Assembly: GCA_910577645.1 (NCBI GenBank)
Contig: CAJTOL010000023.1
Span: forward strand, 1 to 51,680
DNA from: an uncultured Lachnospiraceae bacterium
GTDB taxonomy: Bacteria; Bacillota; Clostridia; Lachnospirales; Lachnospiraceae
Reading direction: 5' to 3'
Length of the DNA stretch: 51,680 nucleotides
In this document: positions 16,505 through 24,695 of the stretch, piece after piece
Position numbering within the stretch: the stretch's first letter is position 1
Layout of the letters: each line of letters opens with the position of its first letter
Translations under genes and position numbers: made by a program
Notes under the pieces: model-generated
What the model saw: only the letters and a program-made list of their open reading frames with translations
What the model was told of the DNA's origin: nothing
Database searches by the model: none

Positions 16505-17857
16505 ATGTTTCAGAAAATTTTGGTTGCCAATCGGGGCGAGATAGCGGTTCGGATTATCCGGGCCTGCAGGGAAATGGGAATTAAAACAGTTGCAGTATAT
16601 TCAGAGGCGGATAAGGATGCTCTTCATACCCTTTTGGCAGACGAGGCAATCTGTATTGGCCCGGCGTCTTCAGCACAGAGTTATCTGAATATGGAGCGGA
16701 TTCTGACTGCCACGGTAGCCATGAAAGCAGACGCCATTCATCCGGGATTTGGTTTCCTTTCTGAAAATGCCCGGTTTGCAGAACTTTGCGGGAAATGCAA
16801 TATTACTTTTATTGGGCCGTCTGCAGAAATTATTAACAAAATGGGCAATAAATCTGAGGCCAGAAAGACAATGATGGATGCCGGAGTCCCCGTAGTACCG
16901 GGCACCAAGGAGCCGGTATTTACAGTAGAAAAAGGGCTGGAGCTTGCCAAAGGAATTGGATTTCCGGTAATGATCAAGGCTTCTTCCGGCGGAGGCGGAA
17001 AAGGTATGCGGATCTCCTGGGGAGAAGAGGATTTTACTATGAATTTCCAAAATGCCCAGCAGGAATCCATAAAAGGATTTTCCGATGATACCATGTATAT
17101 AGAGAAATATATAGAGCAGCCCAAGCACGTGGAAATCCAGATTATGGCGGATAAATTCGGAAATGTAATTCACCTGGGGGAACGGGACTGTTCTATCCAG
17201 AGAAGGCATCAGAAGGTTTTGGAAGAATCTCCCTGCGCCGCTATTTCTCAGGAGCTAAGAGAAAATATGGGTGCTGTTGCGGTTCGTGCGGCTAAGGCAG
17301 TTGGTTATGAAAATGCAGGAACCATTGAGTTCCTTTTAGATAAAAATAAGAACTTTTATTTTATGGAAATGAATACCCGAATCCAGGTTGAACACCCGGT
17401 TACAGAGATGGTTTCCGGACTGGATTTAATAAAGGAACAAATTCTGGTGGCAGCAGGTGAGCCTTTAAGCGTTACTCAGGATCAGGTGAAGTTAAAAGGC
17501 CATGCCATTGAATGTAGGATTAACGCAGAAAATCCCCAAAAGAATTTTATGCCCTGTCCGGGGCGGATTACGAATGTCCATGTGCCGGGAGGCAACGGAA
17601 TCCGGGTGGATACCCACATTTACAGTGATTATCAGGTACCGGCAAATTATGATTCCATGCTGTTAAAGCTGATTGTACATGGCAAAGACAGAGAAGAGGC
17701 CATTGCCAAGATGCGTAGCGCTTTGGGTGAGTTGATTATTGAAGGAATTGAGACAAACCTGGATTTTCAATATGAAATTTTAAATAATCCGGCATTTGAA
17801 GAGGGGAAAACGGATACGGATTTTATCCTTGCCTATTTCCCGGAATATTGTAAGTAA
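16505..17857 (+). CDS. accC: acetyl-CoA carboxylase biotin carboxylase
   Basis: 450 residues. N-terminal domain KILVANRGEIAVRIIRA, ATP-grasp glycine loop SSGGGGKGM, and MNTRIQVEHPVTE in the active site. ATP- and bicarbonate-dependent carboxylation of biotin on AccB. Normal length for a stand-alone biotin carboxylase. Confidence 0.96.
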   Translation: MFQKILVANRGEIAVRIIRACREMGIKTVAVYSEADKDALHTLLADEAICIGPASSAQSYLNMERILTATVAMKADAIHPGFGFLSENARFAELCGKCNITFIGPSAEIINKMGNKSEARKTMMDAGVPVVPGTKEPVFTVEKGLELAKGIGFPVMIKASSGGGGKGMRISWGEEDFTMNFQNAQQESIKGFSDDTMYIEKYIEQPKHVEIQIMADKFGNVIHLGERDCSIQRRHQKVLEESPCAAISQELRENMGAVAVRAAKAVGYENAGTIEFLLDKNKNFYFMEMNTRIQVEHPVTEMVSGLDLIKEQILVAAGEPLSVTQDQVKLKGHAIECRINAENPQKNFMPCPGRITNVHVPGGNGIRVDTHIYSDYQVPANYDSMLLKLIVHGKDREEAIAKMRSALGELIIEGIETNLDFQYEILNNPAFEEGKTDTDFILAYFPEYCK

Positions 17858-17868
17858 GGAAGCATGCT

Positions 17869-19584
17869 ATGTTAAAAAATATGTTTAAAAAAACCTATAC
17901 ACGGATTGATAGCAAATACAGGCCTTCCAAATCTGAGGAGGAGCCTAATATTCCGGAAGGACTGTGGCGTAAATGTAATAAATGCAGCCAGCCTATTTAT
18001 GTTGAGGATGTAAAGAATAATTATTATGTATGCCCTAAGTGCGGCGGTTATTTCCGCGTCCATGCCCGCAGAAGAATTGAAATGATTGCGGATGAGGGAA
18101 CCTTTGAGGAATGGAACAGGGATATGGAATTTTCCAATCCATTGGACTTTCCGGGATATGAAAAAAAAGTTTTGGCTGCCAGAGAAAAAACAGGGCTTAA
18201 TGAGGCGGTAATAACCGGAAAAGCCAGTATTGACGGCCATCCCGCGGTAATTGGCGTGTGCGACTCCAGATTTTTAATGAGCAGTATGGGATATATTGTA
18301 GGAGAAAAGATCACCGGTGCGGTAGAACGGGCTACGAAAGAAAAGCTTCCGGTAATTTTCTTTGTTTGTTCCGGCGGAGCCAGAATGCAGGAAGGTATGA
18401 TTTCCCTGATGCAGATGGCAAAAACATCTGCGGCTTTAAAACGTCACCAGGAAGCAGGACAGCTTTACATTACGGTTCTGACAGATCCTACTACAGGTGG
18501 TGTTACAGCCAGCTTTGCCATGCTGGGGGATATTATCCTGGCAGAACCGAAAGCGCTTATTGGATTTGCAGGCCCCAGAGTTATTGAGCAGACCATAGGT
18601 CAAAAGCTTCCGGAAGGATTCCAGAGATCAGAATTTCTATTAGAGCATGGGTTTGTAGACAAGATTGTAGAGCGTCATGAATTAAAGGATACCTTGGTGA
18701 GAATCCTGCGGATCCATGAAAATACCGGCAATAAGGTGACTTTCAGGATGTCAGAGGTTTTTAGTAATTTAACCTCTATTTTTTCAAAAAAGGATTATAC
18801 CGACAAAACCCCCTGGGAAACAGTGATTCTATCCAGAAAATCGGATCGCCCTACGGCTCTGGATTATATTGAGAAAATTTTTGACGACTTTATGGAGTTT
18901 CATGGGGACAGGTATTTTAAGGATGACGGCGCGATTGCCGGCGGTATTGCCATGTTCCATGGAATTCCGGTTACGGTAATCGGACAGCAAAAAGGACGAA
19001 ATACCAAGGATAATATTAAACGCAATTTTGGTATGCCATCTCCGGAAGGCTATCGAAAAGCGCTTCGCCTGATGAAGCAGGCAGAACAGTTTCACCGTCC
19101 GGTAGTATGCTTTGTGGATACGCCGGGAGCATTTTGCGGCCTTGAAGCAGAGGAACGGGGACAAGGAGAGGCCATTGCCCGCAATCTGTTTGAAATGTCT
19201 TCTATCAAGACCCCCATTCTTTCTATTGTAATCGGTGAAGGCGGCAGCGGCGGGGCTTTGGCAATGGCAGTGGCAAACCAGGTATGGATGATGGAAAACA
19301 GTGTATATTCTGTGCTTTCTCCTGAGGGGTTTGCTTCTATCCTGTGGAAAGACAGCAAAAAAGCTCCGGAAGCTGCCAGAGTCATGAAAATGACAGCCAG
19401 AGACTTAAAGGAATTAAATCTCATCGAACATGTAGTTCCGGAAAAGGTTCCGGCCAGTATGGAGAATCTTTCAGAAATAGCGGCGGAGATAGATACTGCC
19501 ATGAGGGTATTTTTCAACGAATATCAAGGAATAAGCGGAGATGAGGCGGCGGTTCTTCGTTATGAAAGATTTAGGAGAATGTAA
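17869..19584 (+). CDS. accDA: acetyl-CoA carboxylase carboxyltransferase, beta-alpha fusion
   Basis: 571 residues carrying both carboxyltransferase subunits. Residues about 1-290 are AccD with its zinc ribbon (Cys36, Cys39, Cys55, Cys58) and the crotonase-type SGGARMQEG. After a short linker, residues from about 312 are AccA ('TPWETVILSRKSDRPT', 'GEGGSGGALAMA'). Normally these are separate chains of about 290 and 320 residues. There is no stop or frameshift at the join, so it is a true fusion. Transfers carboxyl from biotin to acetyl-CoA to make malonyl-CoA. Confidence 0.93.
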   Translation: MLKNMFKKTYTRIDSKYRPSKSEEEPNIPEGLWRKCNKCSQPIYVEDVKNNYYVCPKCGGYFRVHARRRIEMIADEGTFEEWNRDMEFSNPLDFPGYEKKVLAAREKTGLNEAVITGKASIDGHPAVIGVCDSRFLMSSMGYIVGEKITGAVERATKEKLPVIFFVCSGGARMQEGMISLMQMAKTSAALKRHQEAGQLYITVLTDPTTGGVTASFAMLGDIILAEPKALIGFAGPRVIEQTIGQKLPEGFQRSEFLLEHGFVDKIVERHELKDTLVRILRIHENTGNKVTFRMSEVFSNLTSIFSKKDYTDKTPWETVILSRKSDRPTALDYIEKIFDDFMEFHGDRYFKDDGAIAGGIAMFHGIPVTVIGQQKGRNTKDNIKRNFGMPSPEGYRKALRLMKQAEQFHRPVVCFVDTPGAFCGLEAEERGQGEAIARNLFEMSSIKTPILSIVIGEGGSGGALAMAVANQVWMMENSVYSVLSPEGFASILWKDSKKAPEAARVMKMTARDLKELNLIEHVVPEKVPASMENLSEIAAEIDTAMRVFFNEYQGISGDEAAVLRYERFRRM

Positions 19585-19588
19585 GCTT

Positions 19589-20701
19589 ATGGGGAAATAT
19601 AATCCATTACGAATCGGAGATTTAGTTGTAAAAAATCCAGTTATTCAAGGCGGTATGGGGGTTGGAATCAGCCTTTCCGGCCTTGCCGGAGCAGTGGCAA
19701 AGGCAGGGGGAATAGGAATTATTTCCACGGCACAGATCGGATTTCAGGATCCTCAGTTTGAGGCGGATCCTGAAAAGGCGAATCTTAGCGCTATTATTAC
19801 AGAGCTAAAGAAAGCCCGGAAAATCGCAGAATCCAATATATCGGGATTAAAGCCTGTTTTAGGATTTAATATTATGGTTGCTACAAAAAACTATGCCAAG
19901 TATGCCAGGACAGCAGCCCAGGCAGGGGCGGATATTATTATTTCCGGCGCAGGACTTCCCATTAACTTACCAGAATATGTAAAGGGAAGCAGAACAAAGA
20001 TTGCCCCTATTGTTTCATCGGCTAAATCTGCATCGGTTATTTGCCGTATGTGGGACAGAAAGTACCATCGTTCCCCCGATATGGTAGTGATTGAAGGCCC
20101 CTTGGCAGGAGGACATCTGGGATTTTCCAGAGAGGACTTAATAGAATACGGGGCGGATACAGCAGACGTGCCGTCAACTTACCGTCAAGCTTCCTACGAT
20201 GAAGAAATTCATAAAATTAAAGAAGTTATTTCCCAGTATGAGAAAAAGTATAACTGTAAAATCCCGGTGGTCAGCGCTGGCGGAGTATTCAGCAGAGAAG
20301 ATATGGAACACCATATGGGACTTGGAGTAGATGGCGTCCAGGTAGGAACCCGATTTGTTACCACCAGAGAATGTGACGCTCCATTATCTTACAAACAATC
20401 CTATATAAATGCCAAAAAAGAGGATATTATTATTGTAAAAAGTCCCGTTGGCATGCCCGGCCGCGCTATCAAAAATCCTTTTATGGAAAAGGTACTGAGG
20501 GAAAAAGAAAAGATTTCTCACTGCTTTTGCTGCCTGGAACACTGTAATCCGGCAGAAATTCCTTACTGTATTACCAAAGCGCTGATCCGCGCTGCCAAAG
20601 GCCAGGTAGAAGATGCCTTGCTGTTTTGTGGCGCCAATGCCTACCGCTGCCATCGGATTGAGACAGTGGAAGAGGTAATGGCGGATTTGTGTGAGGAATA
20701 G
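19589..20701 (+). CDS. FabK/nitronate monooxygenase-like flavoprotein
   Basis: 370 residues, FMN TIM barrel of the FabK/NMO family: NPVIQGGMGVGISLSGLAGAV, then EGPLAGGHLGF with the catalytic-type His, and VSAGGVFSREDM. A cysteine cluster near the C-terminus (HCFCCLEHC) is absent from FabK proper. Start set at the ATG with AGGAGA ten bases upstream, five bases after accDA. Position at the end of the fab operon suggests a role in fatty acid metabolism, either as a second enoyl reductase or in removing a by-product; the exact reaction is not shown by sequence. Confidence 0.78.
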   Translation: MGKYNPLRIGDLVVKNPVIQGGMGVGISLSGLAGAVAKAGGIGIISTAQIGFQDPQFEADPEKANLSAIITELKKARKIAESNISGLKPVLGFNIMVATKNYAKYARTAAQAGADIIISGAGLPINLPEYVKGSRTKIAPIVSSAKSASVICRMWDRKYHRSPDMVVIEGPLAGGHLGFSREDLIEYGADTADVPSTYRQASYDEEIHKIKEVISQYEKKYNCKIPVVSAGGVFSREDMEHHMGLGVDGVQVGTRFVTTRECDAPLSYKQSYINAKKEDIIIVKSPVGMPGRAIKNPFMEKVLREKEKISHCFCCLEHCNPAEIPYCITKALIRAAKGQVEDALLFCGANAYRCHRIETVEEVMADLCEE

Positions 20702-20727
20702 AGAATACACAATAAATGTAAAATAAG

Positions 20728-20777
20728 AAAAACCCGGTCAGAATGTGACAGATTTCCTTTCACACTCTGGCCGGGTT
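20728..20777. terminator. intrinsic terminator of the fab operon
   Basis: Long stem beginning AACCCGGTCAGA and closing TCTGGCCGGGTT, followed by TTTTTT. A-rich sequence on the other side makes it usable in both directions, for the minus-strand lacI remnant as well. Confidence 0.85.
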
Positions 20778-20779
20778 TT

Positions 20780-21550
20780 TTAATCTTTGGAAACATAAGT
20801 CTCTCTTTCCACCAATTTGGCAGAAAGAACAATCCGTTCCAGCGCCTCGTCTCCATTAAGAAGAGCCATCAATGTATCAATAGCAGTATTACACATAAAT
20901 TCGATCCGATTGTCAATGCTGGTAAGGTAAGGGGTACAGCATATTGCATAATCGGAATTATTAAATCCGATGACCGGGACAGATAAGCTGGCGGCATTTA
21001 GTGCCTGTAAAGCTCCTACTGCTAAAATATCATCTGCGGATAAAACCGCATCAATAGAACATCCTTTTTCAATAAGCCTTTCAATCTGCTGCTTGGCGCT
21101 CATTAATTCATGGGTATCCAGTGGAACCTGAATACAAAAGGATTTTTCTTCCAGATCACAGTCATGGATAGCTTTAAAAAATCCTTCCCGCTTCTGCCTG
21201 GCGCTGTAAGTAACGTTATCTTCCAGAAAGTAAATGTTGCGGCAGCCTTTTTTATACAGATCCATAACGAGATTGTAAACGGCATTTTTCTCATCACAGG
21301 AAATATTATAGACGCCAGGGGCATTAACATATCCATTAATTACAATAATAGGAATTTGTTTTGCCACAATGGCGTAGGTTTCCAAATCATTTTCATCCCC
21401 GGAAAAAGATCCAATAGTGAAAATAGCGTCTACCTGTTTCGTGGTAAGCAGGTTAAAGGTTTTTTTATTGTAGGGGCGGTAACCTCCGGTGCAGCATAAA
21501 AGGGAATCAAATCCATTGCTTCGGAGTAAGTGCTCGCTTTGTATTGCTGC
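20780..21550 (-). pseudogene. LacI-family regulator remnant, 5'-truncated
   Basis: The frame is open for about 257 codons and encodes a periplasmic-binding-like effector domain: 'SEHLLRSNGFDSLLC' at its start, 'IPIIVINGYV', 'DAVLSADDILAVGALQAL' and 'VPVIGFNNSDYA'. The helix-turn-helix and the first strand (about 60-70 residues) are missing, and a stop codon lies at 21551-21553. No ATG with a ribosome binding site exists; only a TTG at 21385 could start a 201-residue fragment. It cannot bind DNA as a normal LacI protein. Its broken end abuts another broken gene in the opposite orientation. Confidence 0.75.
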
Positions 21551-21714
21551 TTATCTCCCTGGCAGTAATGTCCAGGCTGTTTGGAGATAGTGGTATTTGG
21601 CTGGCATCTCTGGTATCTGAGGGAATGTGTCTGGTAGTGACTGTTCTGTTTTATAAGGATTGGAAAAAGCGTGGAGCAGTGATTCCGGTAGATGGCGGTT
21701 ATTTATCGCGCTGA
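21521..21714 (+). pseudogene. 3' fragment of a multi-span membrane protein (MATE-like)
   Basis: About 64 codons in frame, ending at TGA 21712-21714: a hydrophobic 'RFVLLLISLAVMSRLFG', then 'GIWLASLVSEG', a second hydrophobic stretch and 'FYKDWKKRGAV'. This resembles the last two helices and tail of a MATE-family exporter. No start. Joined head-on to the lacI remnant near 21520, which suggests one deletion removed the front halves of both genes. Family assignment is tentative. Confidence 0.5.
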
Positions 21715-21768
21715 CAGCTATTACTGGTGGAAATTCTTGTCTGCTGGGAATAAATGTATATTTCGGTT

Positions 21769-21832
21769 TGACGGCGCAGCCGTCACGCAGGAAATGTGTG
21801 GCGTTTCACTCTAATCTGCATGAAACGCCACA
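21769..21832. terminator. two hairpins, probable terminator region
   Basis: TGACGGC-GCA-GCCGTCA (21769-21785) and a perfect 12-bp stem TGTGGCGTTTCA/TGAAACGCCACA (21797-21832). Neither has a clear T-run. They lie between the gene remnants and the end of the sulfotransferase gene. Confidence 0.45.
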
Positions 21833-21892
21833 GTCCTATTAGCGTAAGCCGCTTTTTATGTGTTCGAACTCTTCATGTATAGAAGCCTTTTA

Positions 21893-23758
21893 TCAGCAGG
21901 TAACGGTTACGCCGCAGGGATACTTGGTTTCATCAATAATGACGAACAGATCGTAAGTGCCGTTTAAACCGGCCTTGTTAATGCTGGTCTTGGTGATGCG
22001 CTCATCGGACTCCAGGAAGGTGCCGCAGCACATGGCCTTCCGGGACATGGCGGAGGTGGAGATGTAGTAGCGGTGTACTTCATCGCCCTGCTCTAAAAGC
22101 AGCATGACCAGTTGGCCTTTCTCAAATTTGGCGTGGAAGGTGAAACGATCCTCCTCGTCCTCTATACGGGCCTCGCACTTGTTGGGAAGCAACTGGCTGG
22201 AGAGCTCAGACGGAACTTCTGTATCGAATTCGGCAGTTATGCCCATGCGGCCCAGAAGAGAGCCTTCGCCCAGTTCCAGATTGCCGTTTTCTGCATACAG
22301 TTTCATCTTTTCAGCGCGGTAGTAGTTGCCCTTGGTACGCAGCTCCATCATAATCTTATTGTCGCAGATTTCCAACGTAGTGGCCTTTAAGGTGCCGTCC
22401 ATGAACTGCTCGAAAGCGCCCAAAGACTCAGAAATCAATCCTTCCTTATTGTAGGCGATGCCGCCGGAGTGAACCATATAATGGCCTTCGTTGTAATACT
22501 CTACATTACAGATGTAGGGAGAAAAGAACTCAGCACCCCGGTCTTTTCCGTATTCCCATACCTGTTCAATGGTCATGTCTTTGGTGTTGATGCGATATCG
22601 GACAGCACGGGAGTAGTTGTTTTTGGCCATCAGGTAGTTGTCCTTATTTTTAGAACCCCAGTGATGGTTGTCAAAGCACATGACATCGCCGTCCGGTGTA
22701 ATCAGGCATGCATGCTGCTCATACTGCCAGCCAAAGTTGTTGCCGATAGGTTTGAAGAAATAGCGGTCTACCCATTCCTGAGGCCAGCCCTCCGGGTCCC
22801 CGATAATCCAGTTCAGCTTTCCGGTTTCAAAGTCGATATTGACAATAGAGTCCATATGTCTGCCGGAGAAGGTCAGGGAATGGGTGTTTTCATCGTACCA
22901 GACAGCATTGTTGTGGAACCAGTCTTTTTCTGACCAGCTGCCGCTCTTTCCAAGTCCCGGCTGCAGGAAGGACTTGTAATCCCAGGTTTTGATGATGTCT
23001 CCGGTTTCTCTGTCCAAAAGCACGCACATATCCTCTACCGTGGAGGAGGTAAGGTCTTCTGTCAGGCAGAGCAGATTGCCGTCCGGCATCTCAAAGGCGT
23101 CGTGGTGAGAGCCGCCGGGAAGCCGGTATTCGTGGTAGATTTTGCCGCAGAGGCTGGTTTCATACATGCCGGACATGTAGTAGGGCATGCTTACCAGGCG
23201 GTCTGTTCCCATGAGGACATGGCCGTTTTTCAGCCGTTTCATATCAAATACGCATTTGATATTTAAGCACCAGCGTACATCTCCGGCGTAGTCAAAGGCA
23301 ACGGCCAGCTCAGAGCCGGACGGAGACAGGAAAATGCAGTTATCCTGCAGATATTCCGGAGTGGTATCTATGTATTCCAGGGGATTATGGCCTTCAAACA
23401 CATCCGGAACGGGAATCTCCACGATGTAGGAACTCTGCCGGTAGGCTCGAATCTCTACCTTGTTGTTGTAGTCGGAATAAAGGCCTACGATGGGCAGCAC
23501 ATGTTCCTTTGCCTTGGGGAAGGTGTGGGTGATGGAGCCCTGTTTTCTCTTTCCGTGAATGGTTACGGTCACAGCGGTTTCTTCTTCTGTGTAAAAAGCA
23601 ATCACTGCAGAGAGAGGATTGATCAGGTAAAGATTGTAGGACACCAGCGGATTGTCGATGGTGTAACTGCCAGAGCGAAGAGTCTGCAGCATGGCTTTTT
23701 CTGCTTTGGCCTGACGTCTGATTAAGTGTTCCTGAAAGGAATAAGATGTTCCTGACAT
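21893..23758 (-). CDS. aryl-sulfate sulfotransferase (PAPS-independent)
   Basis: 621 residues, Arylsulfotrans family six-bladed propeller. Transfers sulfate from a phenolic sulfate ester to another phenol through a sulfo-histidine intermediate. Residues matching the E. coli AssT active site are in order: His218/His219 (GGSHHDAF), His282 (WFHNNAV), Arg300 (FSGRH) and His349 (YEQHAC), the last being the expected nucleophile. There is no signal peptide, unlike the periplasmic Gram-negative enzymes, so it should be cytoplasmic, as expected for the gut Eubacterium-type enzyme. Start chosen at the ATG with GGAGAA upstream; the frame stays open 56 codons further but overlaps the regulator gene. The region is visibly G+C-richer than its surroundings. 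Confidence 0.88.
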   Translation of the reverse strand: MSGTSYSFQEHLIRRQAKAEKAMLQTLRSGSYTIDNPLVSYNLYLINPLSAVIAFYTEEETAVTVTIHGKRKQGSITHTFPKAKEHVLPIVGLYSDYNNKVEIRAYRQSSYIVEIPVPDVFEGHNPLEYIDTTPEYLQDNCIFLSPSGSELAVAFDYAGDVRWCLNIKCVFDMKRLKNGHVLMGTDRLVSMPYYMSGMYETSLCGKIYHEYRLPGGSHHDAFEMPDGNLLCLTEDLTSSTVEDMCVLLDRETGDIIKTWDYKSFLQPGLGKSGSWSEKDWFHNNAVWYDENTHSLTFSGRHMDSIVNIDFETGKLNWIIGDPEGWPQEWVDRYFFKPIGNNFGWQYEQHACLITPDGDVMCFDNHHWGSKNKDNYLMAKNNYSRAVRYRINTKDMTIEQVWEYGKDRGAEFFSPYICNVEYYNEGHYMVHSGGIAYNKEGLISESLGAFEQFMDGTLKATTLEICDNKIMMELRTKGNYYRAEKMKLYAENGNLELGEGSLLGRMGITAEFDTEVPSELSSQLLPNKCEARIEDEEDRFTFHAKFEKGQLVMLLLEQGDEVHRYYISTSAMSRKAMCCGTFLESDERITKTSINKAGLNGTYDLFVIIDETKYPCGVTVTC

Positions 23759-23870
23759 AATAGTTATTCTCCTTTTCCGGAAAGTACCGGGATAGATTTT
23801 TGACAACCGTTTCAGCACCCGAAAGCGGCTCTCTTTGATAAAAGAATAACACAGGTCTCGGAACAGGAAA

Positions 23871-23884
23871 TTAGCTGCGGCTAT
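23871..23884. promoter_or_regulatory. palindromic operator upstream of the sulfotransferase gene
   Basis: TTAGC-TGCG-GCTAT, an FNR-type 14-bp layout with a 4-nt spacer, 113 nt upstream of the sulfotransferase start. The 12-mer TAGCTGCGGCTA is repeated exactly (as its reverse complement) at 24613-24624. Confidence 0.6.
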
Positions 23885-23910
23885 GTTTTGAACCAGGAAT
23901 TGGGCTGGAA

Positions 23911-24582
23911 TCACATCAGTTCCCACAGCCGTTTTTCATCCATAATCAGGATACGGCCCTGTTCCTTGCGGATGATGCCGCTCTTTTTTAGTTCACTGGC
24001 CAGTTTAGAAACGGTTACCGGATGAATGCCCAGATATTTGGCTATATCCGTATAGGTAAGGCCGCGAGGAACGGCGCGGTAATTTCCTTCTGGCTGACTG
24101 AAGTCCAGAAGCCATTTGTAAAGTCTGGAAGAAATTTTTTCCTCCTGAGAATTTTGAAACTTCAGTACTAAAGAAGCATAATTGTGAGCCATGGCTTCCA
24201 TAATGTAGGAAAGAAAAATAGGGTCTGTATCCAACAGGGATTCAAAGACCGATTCGCTGATACGGTAGAACACACAGTCCGTCTTGGTGTCAATGCCAAA
24301 TTGAGAGATGCCTAATGCATTGTTTGCCGGAGCTTCATTCCGGAGTTTTCGGTAATACCGCATAAGGGATGGAAGAAAGCATAAAAGATGTCCGGCCGGA
24401 AAATAAAGAAAGTCTTTTTCAGACCCTTCCGAGGTAAGGGAGGTCAGGCTGGCGATACCCTCGGCCAGATAGTAGATATAGTTGTCAGCAAGTTTGGGAT
24501 TGCAGAGGGAGACTTCTTTGCTGACAGAGATTTTGGTACCGTACTGCATAAAATAATTGATAACGTCGGAAGATGTAGTCAT
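23911..24582 (-). CDS. Crp/Fnr-family transcriptional regulator
   Basis: 223 residues. N-terminal cyclic-nucleotide-binding-like beta barrel (about 20-120, 'YIYYLAEGIASL', 'DFLYFPAGHLLCFLP'), long dimer helix, and a C-terminal winged helix with 'YTDIAKYLGIHPVTVSKLASELKKSGII', where the recognition helix is HPVTVSKLASEL. No Fe-S cysteine set, so it is not an oxygen-sensing FNR. Gene order (sulfotransferase and regulator on minus, permease divergent on plus) and the shared palindrome suggest it controls the cassette. By analogy with CprK-type Crp proteins it may sense a phenolic compound; that is inference. Confidence 0.85.
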   Translation of the reverse strand: MTTSSDVINYFMQYGTKISVSKEVSLCNPKLADNYIYYLAEGIASLTSLTSEGSEKDFLYFPAGHLLCFLPSLMRYYRKLRNEAPANNALGISQFGIDTKTDCVFYRISESVFESLLDTDPIFLSYIMEAMAHNYASLVLKFQNSQEEKISSRLYKWLLDFSQPEGNYRAVPRGLTYTDIAKYLGIHPVTVSKLASELKKSGIIRKEQGRILIMDEKRLWELM

Positions 24583-24611
24583 TGGAAAATCCTCCTGATT
24601 TTTTTGGAAAC

Positions 24612-24625
24612 TTAGCCGCAGCTAT
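24612..24625. promoter_or_regulatory. palindromic operator in the regulator-permease intergenic region
   Basis: TTAGC-CGCA-GCTAT, 30 nt upstream of the Crp-type gene (minus) and 70 nt upstream of the permease start (plus). Same core as 23871-23884 in the opposite orientation, with GTTT conserved beside it in both. Confidence 0.6.
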
Positions 24626-24695
24626 ATTTTTTTAGTTGTTAATATATTATCATAATTTCCAGGGTTAGCAACTACTAAATATGGGGGTTATTATT

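Noticed and set aside
22104..23725. Plus-strand open frames inside the sulfotransferase gene
   Set aside because: Shadows of a G+C-richer coding region; they have no family resemblance, while the minus frame has all active-site motifs.
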